The notes beneath the pieces are model-generated. The model had not been told where the DNA came from. It ran no database searches and saw nothing but the letters and a program-made list of their open reading frames with translations. From positions 220,416 to 284,415 of the forward strand of contig SUXE01000003.1 in assembly GCA_015061115.1 (NCBI GenBank): a DNA stretch of 64,000 nt, written 5' to 3'. The position numbers and the translations under genes were made by a program. The DNA is from Bacteroidales bacterium. Its GTDB lineage: Bacteria > Bacteroidota > Bacteroidia > Bacteroidales > Paludibacteraceae. Positions 54,065-62,031 of this stretch are shown here, one piece after another (positions within the stretch are counted from its first letter, which is position 1; each line of letters starts with the position of its first letter).

Positions 54065-54089
54065 GTAGGGACGCACGGACGTGTGTGTC
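54065..54089. repeat. REP-like element, GACGCACGGACGTG form
   Basis: GTAGGGACGCACGGACGTGT then GTGTC, the inverted counterpart of 50965-50995. Confidence 0.6.
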
Positions 54090-54174
54090 AATTAATTTAT
54101 TTTGCGTGTGTCATTAAATTATGGATGCGTTTCGATTTTCTAATGTGCGTGGTCGATACCTGAAACTATGCCGT

Positions 54175-55089
54175 TTATTTTTTAGATTTTGATTTGTTGA
54201 CAAGTACCACACCTATCACGACAGCAACGCAAGAAATGATTTTCATCAGAGACAAATGGTCCATTCCAAGGTATATGCCCAAAGAAGTGGCGACGATAGG
54301 TTGCATATAGGAATACAGACTGACCAATGTCGGGCGAAGTTCCTTTTGTCCTATAGGAATCAGGAAGTAGGCTATGAATGTTGCAAAAAAGACCAGATAA
54401 GCAAGTTCAAGGAAACAAGCTGTCGGCACGGACGCATAGTCTACATCCATCAAATCAGAAAATGAGAATGGAGCCGACATCGCAAATGAAAACAGAAATA
54501 TCCATTTCATGAAGGTGACGACGGAATATTTCTGAATTACTGGTCGAAAGATACCAAGGTAGGATGCGAACAATAAACTGTTGAGCAGGATAAGAATGAT
54601 GCCCAGGGGCGTGGTGGTTCTGACAGTTTCCGCTGTGGCGATGCTACTATTATAAATTAGAAGAATGATTCCGGCAAAACTTATTGCCACACCCAAAGCT
54701 TTTTTTGTTGTGATAGGCTCTTTAAGCACAATGGCGGCGACGAGCATTGTGAAGACGGGAGAGAAAGTCGCGATAATTGAACAATCCAGTGGGGTAGTGT
54801 AGTTGATGCCGACAAGAAAAGTCAGTTGTGTTCCATAGTAGCCAAGCAGACTGGCGAAGAAGATCTTGACCAAGTCTTTTTTCTCCACCGTCTCCTTAGG
54901 ATAAAAAAATGAAAGGATCCAAAATAGAAGCCCGGCTCCGACTGAACGCAGAGTGAAGAGGGAAAGAGGAGTGAATATATGTGAATTGGTCAAATCTTTT
55001 GTCAACACAATATTGAACCCAAAAATAAGATAAGCGCCACAAGCCGCAAGGTGGCCAGCAATCAGTCGTTTATTATTACCGTCTTTCAT
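54175..55089 (-). CDS. EamA-type drug/metabolite transporter
   Basis: 304 residues from the ATG at 55087-55089; the -7 box TAATTTTG at 55117-55124 excludes the longer frame. Ten membrane helices in two EamA repeats (GHLAACGAYLIFGFNIVLTKDL; PTLVSLYSYMQPIVATSLGIYLG). It exports or imports an unknown metabolite. Confidence 0.9.
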   Translation of the reverse strand: MKDGNNKRLIAGHLAACGAYLIFGFNIVLTKDLTNSHIFTPLSLFTLRSVGAGLLFWILSFFYPKETVEKKDLVKIFFASLLGYYGTQLTFLVGINYTTPLDCSIIATFSPVFTMLVAAIVLKEPITTKKALGVAISFAGIILLIYNSSIATAETVRTTTPLGIILILLNSLLFASYLGIFRPVIQKYSVVTFMKWIFLFSFAMSAPFSFSDLMDVDYASVPTACFLELAYLVFFATFIAYFLIPIGQKELRPTLVSLYSYMQPIVATSLGIYLGMDHLSLMKIISCVAVVIGVVLVNKSKSKK

Positions 55090-55116
55090 CAAAATGACAA
55101 TTTCTTTATTAAGTCG

Positions 55117-55124
55117 CAAAATTA
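55117..55124 (-). promoter_or_regulatory. -7 box of the EamA transporter gene
   Basis: TAATTTTG on the minus strand, 27 bp before the start at 55089. Confidence 0.5.
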
Positions 55125-55196
55125 TGAAAAATCCTGCGTTTCGGCTAAAAAGAGCGAAAAAAGCAGACAATATTTGTTAAAACGACATACCGGTAG

Positions 55197-55204
55197 TATA
55201 TTTG
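55197..55204 (+). promoter_or_regulatory. -7 box of cdsA
   Basis: TATATTTG, 31 bp before the TTG start at 55236. Confidence 0.5.
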
Positions 55205-55235
55205 CCCCAATTTGTGAATTTTAAAATCTGATATT

Positions 55236-56105
55236 TTGAAAAACTTAGTTATAAGAGCGTTGACGGGAGCTGTGCTCCTTGGAGTGATGATTACTGCTAT
55301 ATTGATGCCGCCATATTTGTTTGGAGTGGTATTTTTCGCTTTGATGATGCTGTGTCTATATGAGTTTTATGGATTATGCTACAAAGTGGAACAGGCAAAA
55401 CCGATATCACGTTGGGCTATGGTCGGTGGAGGAATGTTGTTCCTGTCAGTTTTTTTAGCAGAATTGTATCAGGCTCCATATATTATTCCTCTGTTGTATG
55501 TTCCATTTTTCACCGGCACATTTGTTGTTGAACTGTTTAGAAATAATGGATCCCCGATATTGAATGTGGCGATGTCTTTGCTTGGGCACATATACGTTGC
55601 GTTGCCATTCTCATGTTTATGTATGATTGAAAGCCTGGGTGCCAGTGGCGACGTGAGTGCAGATGGGGGCAATTGGCAGGGAGGAGCGTTTGTGTTGGCC
55701 TTCTTCATCGCCATTTGGGTGTCTGATACGGGAGCATATTTAGTGGGACGTGCGATAGGCAGACATAAATTATATGAAAGAGTCTCGCCTAAGAAGTCGT
55801 GGGAAGGCTTTTGGGGAGGCTTTGTCTTGGCTACGACAGCCGGATATTTCTTTGGAAAGTACTTTCCTAATCTGCCTGAGATCAACGGACACCAGTTGTA
55901 TGATTGGCAGTGGGCTGTGTTTTTTGCGTTGATATCTGTTTTGGGAACGTTGGGTGATTTGGTTGAAAGCCTTTTCAAGAGATATTTCAAGGTGAAAGAC
56001 TCGAGCAATATGCTGCCTGGACATGGAGGATTCCTTGACAGATTCGATAGTGCTATTATTTCCGCACCATTCGCGTATGCAATTTTGCTTCTTTTTTTCC
56101 GTTGA
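55236..56105 (+). CDS. cdsA: Phosphatidate cytidylyltransferase
   Basis: 289 residues, about seven membrane helices. The C-terminal signature (SDTGAYLVGRAIGRHK, SPKKSWEGFWGG, GHGGFLDRFDS) is that of CdsA. It makes CDP-diacylglycerol, which the pssA enzyme downstream needs. The start is a TTG: it gives a sequence that matches the usual CdsA start KNLVIRALTG, and no ATG lies nearby upstream in frame. Confidence 0.95.
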   Translation: MKNLVIRALTGAVLLGVMITAILMPPYLFGVVFFALMMLCLYEFYGLCYKVEQAKPISRWAMVGGGMLFLSVFLAELYQAPYIIPLLYVPFFTGTFVVELFRNNGSPILNVAMSLLGHIYVALPFSCLCMIESLGASGDVSADGGNWQGGAFVLAFFIAIWVSDTGAYLVGRAIGRHKLYERVSPKKSWEGFWGGFVLATTAGYFFGKYFPNLPEINGHQLYDWQWAVFFALISVLGTLGDLVESLFKRYFKVKDSSNMLPGHGGFLDRFDSAIISAPFAYAILLLFFR

Positions 56106-56130
56106 ATGATTATTTTTTGTTGAATTTGTA

Positions 56131-56138
56131 TATTTTTG
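56131..56138 (+). promoter_or_regulatory. -7 box of the capsule export genes
   Basis: TATTTTTG, 55 bp before the ATG at 56194. Confidence 0.5.
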
Positions 56139-56193
56139 TAACAGAATCTTCATATTGTGAAGACTGTTTCTGTTGCTTTTTAACCGCAATTGT

Positions 56194-57027
56194 ATGATTA
56201 AAGGATTTTTAAAACTTATTGACGTGAAAAAAACATTAAAACTTTTGGTGATAGCCATTTGTGCTGTATTGCTTTCTTCTTGTAAAACTCAAGAAAAAAT
56301 CTTGTATTTTCAGGATGTTCAGTTGAACAAGAGTGAACCTGTCGTTGGGTCTCGAGATATTCGTTTGCAGCCGAAGGATCAGATTTCAATCATCGTCAAT
56401 AGTAAGGATCCTCAGCTTGCCGCACTATTCAACCTTGCTACATCAAGTAATCAAGTAGGTTCTGCTGGTGGCGGTGGTGGTTCATCGAAAATATCTGGTT
56501 ATACATTGGACGATAAGGGAGAGATAGATTTTCCTGTTTTGGGTAAAATCAAGATTTCCGGAATGACAAAGAGTGAAGTCGCAGAACATGTTAAGACATC
56601 ATTGATGGAGGCAAACCTAATTAATGATCCGGTGGTGACTGTTGAGTTTATGAATCTTTATGTGACAGTATTGGGAGAGGTTGGCGGACCAGGAAAATAT
56701 ATGATCACAAAGGATCAGATCACATTGCTTGAGGCATTAAGTATGGCTGGAGATTTGACTATCTACGGTATCAGAGATGGAATCTATGTGATTAGAGAAG
56801 AGAATGGACAGCGTATCACGTATAAAACAGATATCCGTTCTAAGAATCTATTTGCTTCTCCTGCATATTTTTTGAAGCAAAATGATGTCATTTACGTTGA
56901 GCCAAATAAGACAAAAACAAAGAATTCTCGTATTGGTAGTGCGACAGGTATAGTGTTCAGTAGTGTTAATGTGTTCTTCACTGTATTCAACCTTGTTTAC
57001 ACTATTGCTAGAAATTCTAAAGATTAA
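56194..57027 (+). CDS. Polysaccharide export outer-membrane lipoprotein (Wza-like)
   Basis: 277 residues from the ATG at 56194 (a TTG at 56173 is less likely). Lipoprotein signal with lipobox LLSSC (Cys30). Then Poly_export/SLBB domains: IRLQPKDQISIIVNSKDPQ, GEIDFPVLGKIKISGMT, and YVTVLGEVGGPGKYMI. The C-terminal hydrophobic helix (about 252-270) would cross the outer membrane. It is the first of a Wza-Wzc-Wzb-like set for capsule or exopolysaccharide export. Confidence 0.9.
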   Translation: MIKGFLKLIDVKKTLKLLVIAICAVLLSSCKTQEKILYFQDVQLNKSEPVVGSRDIRLQPKDQISIIVNSKDPQLAALFNLATSSNQVGSAGGGGGSSKISGYTLDDKGEIDFPVLGKIKISGMTKSEVAEHVKTSLMEANLINDPVVTVEFMNLYVTVLGEVGGPGKYMITKDQITLLEALSMAGDLTIYGIRDGIYVIREENGQRITYKTDIRSKNLFASPAYFLKQNDVIYVEPNKTKTKNSRIGSATGIVFSSVNVFFTVFNLVYTIARNSKD

Positions 57028-57138
57028 TAGTTTGGTTTAATTGTATTTGGAGAGTGAAGATTGCTGGTAAATACTGCCTAATTATGAAAGGATAATGTGA
57101 TTGACCAGTGCTTTAACTAATAAATAGATAATTCAATA

Positions 57139-59559
57139 ATGCCACAACAACCACAAAATAGAAACATACCAAACAATCAGGAGGAGGAAGGAATAAATGT
57201 TTCAGACCTTCTTCAATTATGCCTGTATAATTGGAAATGGTTTGTTCTTTCAACCTTTTTATGTTTGATCATTGCTGTTTTGTATTTGATGTCAACATCT
57301 CCAATATACACACGTACAGCAACATTACTTATTGAAGATGATAAAAAAGGAACGTCGGCGATAAGTATGACTAATGATTTCCAGGATTTGGGTTTGTTTT
57401 CCAACACAACCAATATCAACAACGAGTTGTTAGCATTGAAGTCACCTTCATTGATGACTCAAGTTGTCAATGATTTGGATTTGACAAACAAGTATGTGAT
57501 TAGAAAAGGAATAGGAGGATTAATGAAAACCGCACTTTACAAGAATTCTCCTGTGAAAGTTGATTTGATCGATTTAAATAATGTGATTGACAACATTTCG
57601 TTTAAGATCAATGCTGATTACAACAAAAAAACTGTTACTCTTAGTGAAATCAAATTCAATGGTAAGGAATTTGATGGGCTAATTAAGACGGGAAAGATAG
57701 GAGACACGATATCTACTTCTACGGAGGTCGGTAGAGTTGTCATTGTTTCGACGGAATATTTTACAGGAGACGCAGAAATAAGTTATATCCACAGCAAATT
57801 AAAATCAGTGACTGATGGATATTGCAGTAACTTGACAATCAGTTTGGCTGATAAAAATTCATCTGTGTTAAACTTGTCAATCAATGACCCGTCGCCTGTG
57901 AGAGCAGAAGATATTCTGAACTCTTTGATCCACAATTATAATGAGAATTGGATTCAAGACCGCAATAAATTAGCTACAAAAACCTCTGAATTTATTACAG
58001 AGCGATTGCAGGTGATCCTTCAGGATTTGACGGGTATCGACAAAAATATCGCAAATTTCAAGGGAGAAAACTTATTGCCTGATATTAAGGCTGTATCTCA
58101 GATATATTTGGAGCAAAATTCTGAAAGCGTAAAACAATTGCTTTCTTTAAATGGACAGTTGATGACTCTTAATTATATCAATGAAATGCTTAACAGCCAA
58201 ACATTTGAGGAACCGCTCCCGTCATCTTCTGCATTGTCAAATGGAAGCATTCAGCAACAGGTACATAAGTATAATGAAAAATTATTAGAAAGAAATCGGT
58301 TGATTGCTAACAGTAGTGGAAACAATCCATTAGTGACAGATATGACTGAGGCATTGAAAGAGATGCAAAAAGTGATTCTTCAGAGTGTTAAGAGTGAAAT
58401 CACTGCTCTTAATATGCAAATACAACAGATTAAAGGTCAGGAGTCAAGCACTATCAGTAAATTGGCAAGAAATCCGAATCAAGCTAAATATCTGTTGTCG
58501 GAGGAACGTCAACAGAAGGTCATGGAAGGCCTATATCTATTCTTGTTGCAAAAAAGAGAAGAAAATGAATTGTCGAAGGCTTATAATGTATATAAGTCGA
58601 AGATGATTACAGAACCACGAGGTGCCGATGCTCCGATTTCACCACGTAAGGCTATTATAATCTTGGCTGCTTTAGCTATTGGATTGGTGGTCCCTGCAAG
58701 TGTCTTTTACATATTGGAAAGCATGAACACTAAGGTTCGAAACAGAAAAGACTTGGAAGGAATGTTGGTTCCGTTTGCTGGAGAAATACCAGAACAGCCA
58801 AATGTAGGAGAAAAAAGACTGGCTGTTGAGCAAGATAATAGAAATCTAATCAACGAGTCTTTCCGTGTACTTCGAACTAATGTCGACTTTATTCTTGGAA
58901 ATGACAGCAAAAAGGTTGTGATGGTGACATCTATGAACCAGGGTAGTGGAAAAAGTTTCATTTCGGCAAATTTGGCTTCGTGTGTGGCGTTAAGAGACAA
59001 AAAAGTTGTGGTGATGGATTTAGACCTACGTCGCGCGACTTTATCAAAGATTGTGGATTCTCCAAAACTTGGTTTGGCTGACTATTTTAATGGCAAAGTG
59101 AAGAATTGGAAAGAAATAGTCACAAAATCAGAGGATAATAAGAATTTGGATGTATTGGCTGTTGGTACAATGCCTCCAAATCCTACCGAACTTCTGCTTA
59201 ACAAAACATATCTATCTGATATGATCGGGGAATTGCGCAATCAATATGATTATATTTTCATTGACTGCCCGCCAGTCGATATCGTCGCAGACGCAGGAAT
59301 CGTATCAAAATATGCCGATATGACATTGTTTGTGATTAGGGCAGGCTTGATGGAGAAAAGTTTCTTACATCTTGTTGATGAGTTCTATGAAGAGAAGAAA
59401 TATCCGGCAATGAGTCTTGTGCTTAATGGCACAAATCAAAGTCATTATAAGTATGGCTACGGTTACGGCTATGGTTATGGCTACGGCTATGGCTATGGTT
59501 ATGGTCATAGTTATGGCTATGCTTACGGCACGGATTCTGGAAAGGATAAAGAAAACTAG
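57139..59559 (+). CDS. Wzc-like chain-length determinant and tyrosine autokinase
   Basis: 806 residues. N-terminal Wzz domain between two membrane helices (about 33-52 and 506-527), with coiled-coil regions in the periplasmic loop, then a cytosolic BY-kinase: Walker A MNQGSGKSFISANLA (about residues 598-612), Walker A' VVMDLDLRR, Walker B YIFIDCPPVD. The C-terminal tail is a run of Gly-Tyr pairs (about 12 Tyr in the last 35 residues, then HSYGYAYG), the autophosphorylation cluster. It controls glycan polymerisation with the Wza-like lipoprotein and is dephosphorylated by the next gene product. Confidence 0.93.
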   Translation: MPQQPQNRNIPNNQEEEGINVSDLLQLCLYNWKWFVLSTFLCLIIAVLYLMSTSPIYTRTATLLIEDDKKGTSAISMTNDFQDLGLFSNTTNINNELLALKSPSLMTQVVNDLDLTNKYVIRKGIGGLMKTALYKNSPVKVDLIDLNNVIDNISFKINADYNKKTVTLSEIKFNGKEFDGLIKTGKIGDTISTSTEVGRVVIVSTEYFTGDAEISYIHSKLKSVTDGYCSNLTISLADKNSSVLNLSINDPSPVRAEDILNSLIHNYNENWIQDRNKLATKTSEFITERLQVILQDLTGIDKNIANFKGENLLPDIKAVSQIYLEQNSESVKQLLSLNGQLMTLNYINEMLNSQTFEEPLPSSSALSNGSIQQQVHKYNEKLLERNRLIANSSGNNPLVTDMTEALKEMQKVILQSVKSEITALNMQIQQIKGQESSTISKLARNPNQAKYLLSEERQQKVMEGLYLFLLQKREENELSKAYNVYKSKMITEPRGADAPISPRKAIIILAALAIGLVVPASVFYILESMNTKVRNRKDLEGMLVPFAGEIPEQPNVGEKRLAVEQDNRNLINESFRVLRTNVDFILGNDSKKVVMVTSMNQGSGKSFISANLASCVALRDKKVVVMDLDLRRATLSKIVDSPKLGLADYFNGKVKNWKEIVTKSEDNKNLDVLAVGTMPPNPTELLLNKTYLSDMIGELRNQYDYIFIDCPPVDIVADAGIVSKYADMTLFVIRAGLMEKSFLHLVDEFYEEKKYPAMSLVLNGTNQSHYKYGYGYGYGYGYGYGYGYGHSYGYAYGTDSGKDKEN
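59448..59532 (+). repeat. Gly-Tyr codon repeat in the kinase tail
   Basis: Tandem GGYTAY codons (GGCTATGGTTACGG and similar), a short-period repeat able to change length by slippage and so change the number of phosphorylatable tyrosines. Confidence 0.6.
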
Positions 59560-59561
59560 CA

Positions 59562-60275
59562 ATGGATTTGTTTGATATATTCAGTGGAAAAAAATCATTA
59601 AACCGTACTGGAATATTGGATGGTTTTTGTGACAATCATATCCACCTTCTTCCTGGGGTAGATGATGGCATACAGTCTATGGATGATGCTCTTGAACTAC
59701 TAGACATAATGGAAGCTGCTGGTGTGAAAACAGTATGGTGCACTCCTCATGTTATGGAGGATATCCCTAATAGGACAGATTTTTTGAAAATGCATTTTGA
59801 AAAGCTTAAATCACTTTATAAAGGTGATATACAGCTTTATCTTGCTGCCGAATATATGATTGACAGTCTGTTTCAAGAAAGATTAGAAAAAGATGATTTG
59901 CTTTTGCATGCAAACAATCATGTGTTAGTAGAATCATCCACTATTTCTGCTCCATATAATTTTAAGAGTGTCTTGAAAGAATTGATGCGCAAGGGACATT
60001 ATGTTCTGCTTGCTCATCCGGAGAGGTATCGTTTCCTTGAATTAAAGGATTATTCGGAACTTAAGGAAATGAAGATCAGATTTCAACTAAATCTCACTTC
60101 TCTGCTTGGACTATATGGTCCGGCAGTGAAAGAAAAGGCAGAAAAGTTGCTTTCTGAGGGCTTTTATAATGCTGTTGGTACGGATACTCATAGAGTAAAA
60201 AGATGGCAGCAAATGGAGGGACAAAAGATTAGTAAGAAAATAATCAAATTGGTTAGCGAGATTCCAGGAATATAA
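59562..60275 (+). CDS. CpsB/YwqE-type tyrosine phosphatase (PHP family)
   Basis: 237 residues. The PHP metal motifs CDNHIHLLPGVDDG (about residues 23-36), CTPHVMED, LLAHPERY and GTDTHRV are present. These manganese-dependent phosphatases reverse tyrosine kinase phosphorylation in capsule systems. The gene begins 2 bp after the kinase stop, so the two are coupled. Enzymes of this type are the usual partner in Firmicutes and Bacteroidota instead of the low-molecular-weight Wzb. Confidence 0.9.
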   Translation: MDLFDIFSGKKSLNRTGILDGFCDNHIHLLPGVDDGIQSMDDALELLDIMEAAGVKTVWCTPHVMEDIPNRTDFLKMHFEKLKSLYKGDIQLYLAAEYMIDSLFQERLEKDDLLLHANNHVLVESSTISAPYNFKSVLKELMRKGHYVLLAHPERYRFLELKDYSELKEMKIRFQLNLTSLLGLYGPAVKEKAEKLLSEGFYNAVGTDTHRVKRWQQMEGQKISKKIIKLVSEIPGI

Positions 60276-60314
60276 ATTTTTGGTAAAAAGTAGGGCAAAA
60301 TAGTTTTTTTTAGC

Positions 60315-60322
60315 TAAATTTG
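60315..60322 (+). promoter_or_regulatory. -7 box of psd-pssA
   Basis: TAAATTTG, 31 bp before the psd start. Confidence 0.5.
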
Positions 60323-60353
60323 CTCGCCGATAAAATTAGAGGCAATAAAAAGG

Positions 60354-61028
60354 ATGACTATACATAGAGAAGGAAAAGGAATGCTGTTGACGCTGCTCGT
60401 AATGCTGGCGTTGGTTGTTTTGGCATCATTCGTTTATTTTGGGACGAATGTTGCCAGTGTCGTGATTTCCGTACTTTGTATAGGTATCTTTTTGTTTTTC
60501 TTAAATTTCTTTCGTAATCCAAAACGTGAATTTGTTGGGTTTGAGGAAGGAATGATAATAGCTCCTGCTGATGGTACTGTTGTTATTGCAGAGCCTTCAG
60601 AAGAGCCATTTTACTTTAAGGATAAGAGAATTCAGGTGTCAATTTTCATGTCAGTGCTTAATGTACATGCGAATTGGTATCCTACGAGAGGTAAGGTAGT
60701 CTATTACACTCACAATGATGGTAGGTTTATGGCTGCCAATCTTCCAAAATCAAGCACAGAAAACGAACGATCAACTATAGTTATTGAACTTGAAAACAAA
60801 GTTCAGATTTTGTTAAGACAGGTGGCAGGTGCACTTGCTCGCCGTATTGTCACATATTCACGAGAAGGTGATGTCTGTGATGAAAATCAGCAATTAGGAT
60901 TCATAAAATTCGGTTCTCGTGTAGATCTTTATTTGCCTATGGACAGTGAAGTTTTAGTCGGTGTCGGTCAGAAAGTGACTGGTAACCAGACTGTCATAGC
61001 AAAAGTAAAAAAGCCAATCTATGAATAA
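60354..61028 (+). CDS. psd: Phosphatidylserine decarboxylase proenzyme
   Basis: 224 residues, the short (archaeal/proteobacterial-type) form. Two membrane helices near the N-terminus (about 12-49), APADGTVV and VHANWYPTRGKV in the core, and the C-terminal FGSRVDLYLP, where autocleavage before the Ser forms the pyruvoyl cofactor. It makes phosphatidylethanolamine from phosphatidylserine. Its stop overlaps the pssA start by 8 bp. Confidence 0.93.
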   Translation: MTIHREGKGMLLTLLVMLALVVLASFVYFGTNVASVVISVLCIGIFLFFLNFFRNPKREFVGFEEGMIIAPADGTVVIAEPSEEPFYFKDKRIQVSIFMSVLNVHANWYPTRGKVVYYTHNDGRFMAANLPKSSTENERSTIVIELENKVQILLRQVAGALARRIVTYSREGDVCDENQQLGFIKFGSRVDLYLPMDSEVLVGVGQKVTGNQTVIAKVKKPIYE

Positions 61029-61764
61029 AATAATCAAAAGCATCCCAAACACGCTGACTTGTATCAGCCTTTTTTTTGGTTGTCTATCAGTACTCTGTTC
61101 GATGGAGGAAAATTTTCTGTATGCAGTTATCTGCATACTGATAGGTTCTGTTTTTGATTTCAGTGATGGCTTCGCTGCCAGAGCGTTGAAGGCGAGTTCT
61201 GCAATTGGAAAAGAGTTGGATTCGTTGGCGGATCAGGTGAGTTTTGGTGTGGCTCCTGGATTTGCGATTTATTTTTGGATGAAAGGTTATGTCGACTGCT
61301 CGTGTTGCGAATTTCTTCCATATATTGCTTTTTTAGTTCCTGCATTTTCAGCTTTAAGATTAGCAAAATTCAATATCGACGAAAGACAGACCAGCAGTTT
61401 CATTGGCTTGCCAACTCCTGCTAATGCAATGTTTCTTTCGTCGTTGGTGTCGACGGCGGATATTCTGTTGAAGGATGGCACACAAAATTGGTTTACTGAT
61501 TTCTGTTGTAATCCAATTGCTATGGTTGCGATCGTAGTAGTAACGTCTTTGCTTTTGGTGTCTGAATTTCCAATGTTTTCTTTGAAGGTCAAACATTTTG
61601 GATGGGTTGGAAACGAGAAGAAGTATATACTTATTTTGTTTGCAATTGTGTCGTTAGTAATATTAGGTATGTATGGAATACCATTTGCGGCAGCATTCGC
61701 AACAATCCTTTTCTATATTACTATGTGTGTTGTGGATTATTTCTTCATAAAGAAACAACATTGA
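61021..61764 (+). CDS. pssA: CDP-diacylglycerol-serine O-phosphatidyltransferase
   Basis: 247 residues, about seven membrane helices. The CDP-alcohol phosphotransferase motif is present as DGFAARALKASSAIGKELDSLAD (about residues 44-66), with the spacing DG-x2-AR-x8-G-x3-D-x3-D. It condenses CDP-diacylglycerol (from CdsA) with serine; Psd then decarboxylates the product. Starts with ATG overlapping the psd stop. Confidence 0.94.
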   Translation: MNKIIKSIPNTLTCISLFFGCLSVLCSMEENFLYAVICILIGSVFDFSDGFAARALKASSAIGKELDSLADQVSFGVAPGFAIYFWMKGYVDCSCCEFLPYIAFLVPAFSALRLAKFNIDERQTSSFIGLPTPANAMFLSSLVSTADILLKDGTQNWFTDFCCNPIAMVAIVVVTSLLLVSEFPMFSLKVKHFGWVGNEKKYILILFAIVSLVILGMYGIPFAAAFATILFYITMCVVDYFFIKKQH

Positions 61765-62031
61765 TTCAAACAAAACAGCTGAAATACTCTGCACGGAGTC
61801 AAGAATTTTGGAATATTAAAACACCGGCTCCAATATCCTCACAAGTCCGCGGTTAACGGAAAGTAAAGTTATATAGAAGATATGGCAGACAAAAAAAGGG
61901 GAAAGTGTCGGAAGAAAACAGGTTTGTTTTTTGTGAACAAAAGCAAAAAAAATTGATTGTATAACATAAAATCGACTGAATTTTGCTAATTTTGCGACCA
62001 AATCGAAAATTTAATTCAATTAAAATAAGTC
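61765..62031. other. Intergenic region before pckG
   Basis: No clear gene. A 24-codon frame at 61882-61956 (MADKKRGKCRKKTGLFFVNK) is very basic but short and probably spurious. The pckG -7 box TAATTTTG is at 61987-61994, 37 bp before its ATG. Confidence 0.4.
61987..61994 (+). promoter_or_regulatory. -7 box of pckG
   Basis: TAATTTTG, 37 bp before the start codon. Confidence 0.5.

Noticed and set aside
55469..56258. Minus-strand frames of 162-179 codons across cdsA
   Set aside because: Shadows; cdsA has all family motifs in the plus frame.
61882..61956. 24-codon basic peptide gene upstream of pckG
   Set aside because: Too short, AT-rich and lacking promoter or conservation evidence; kept only as a note in the intergenic entry.
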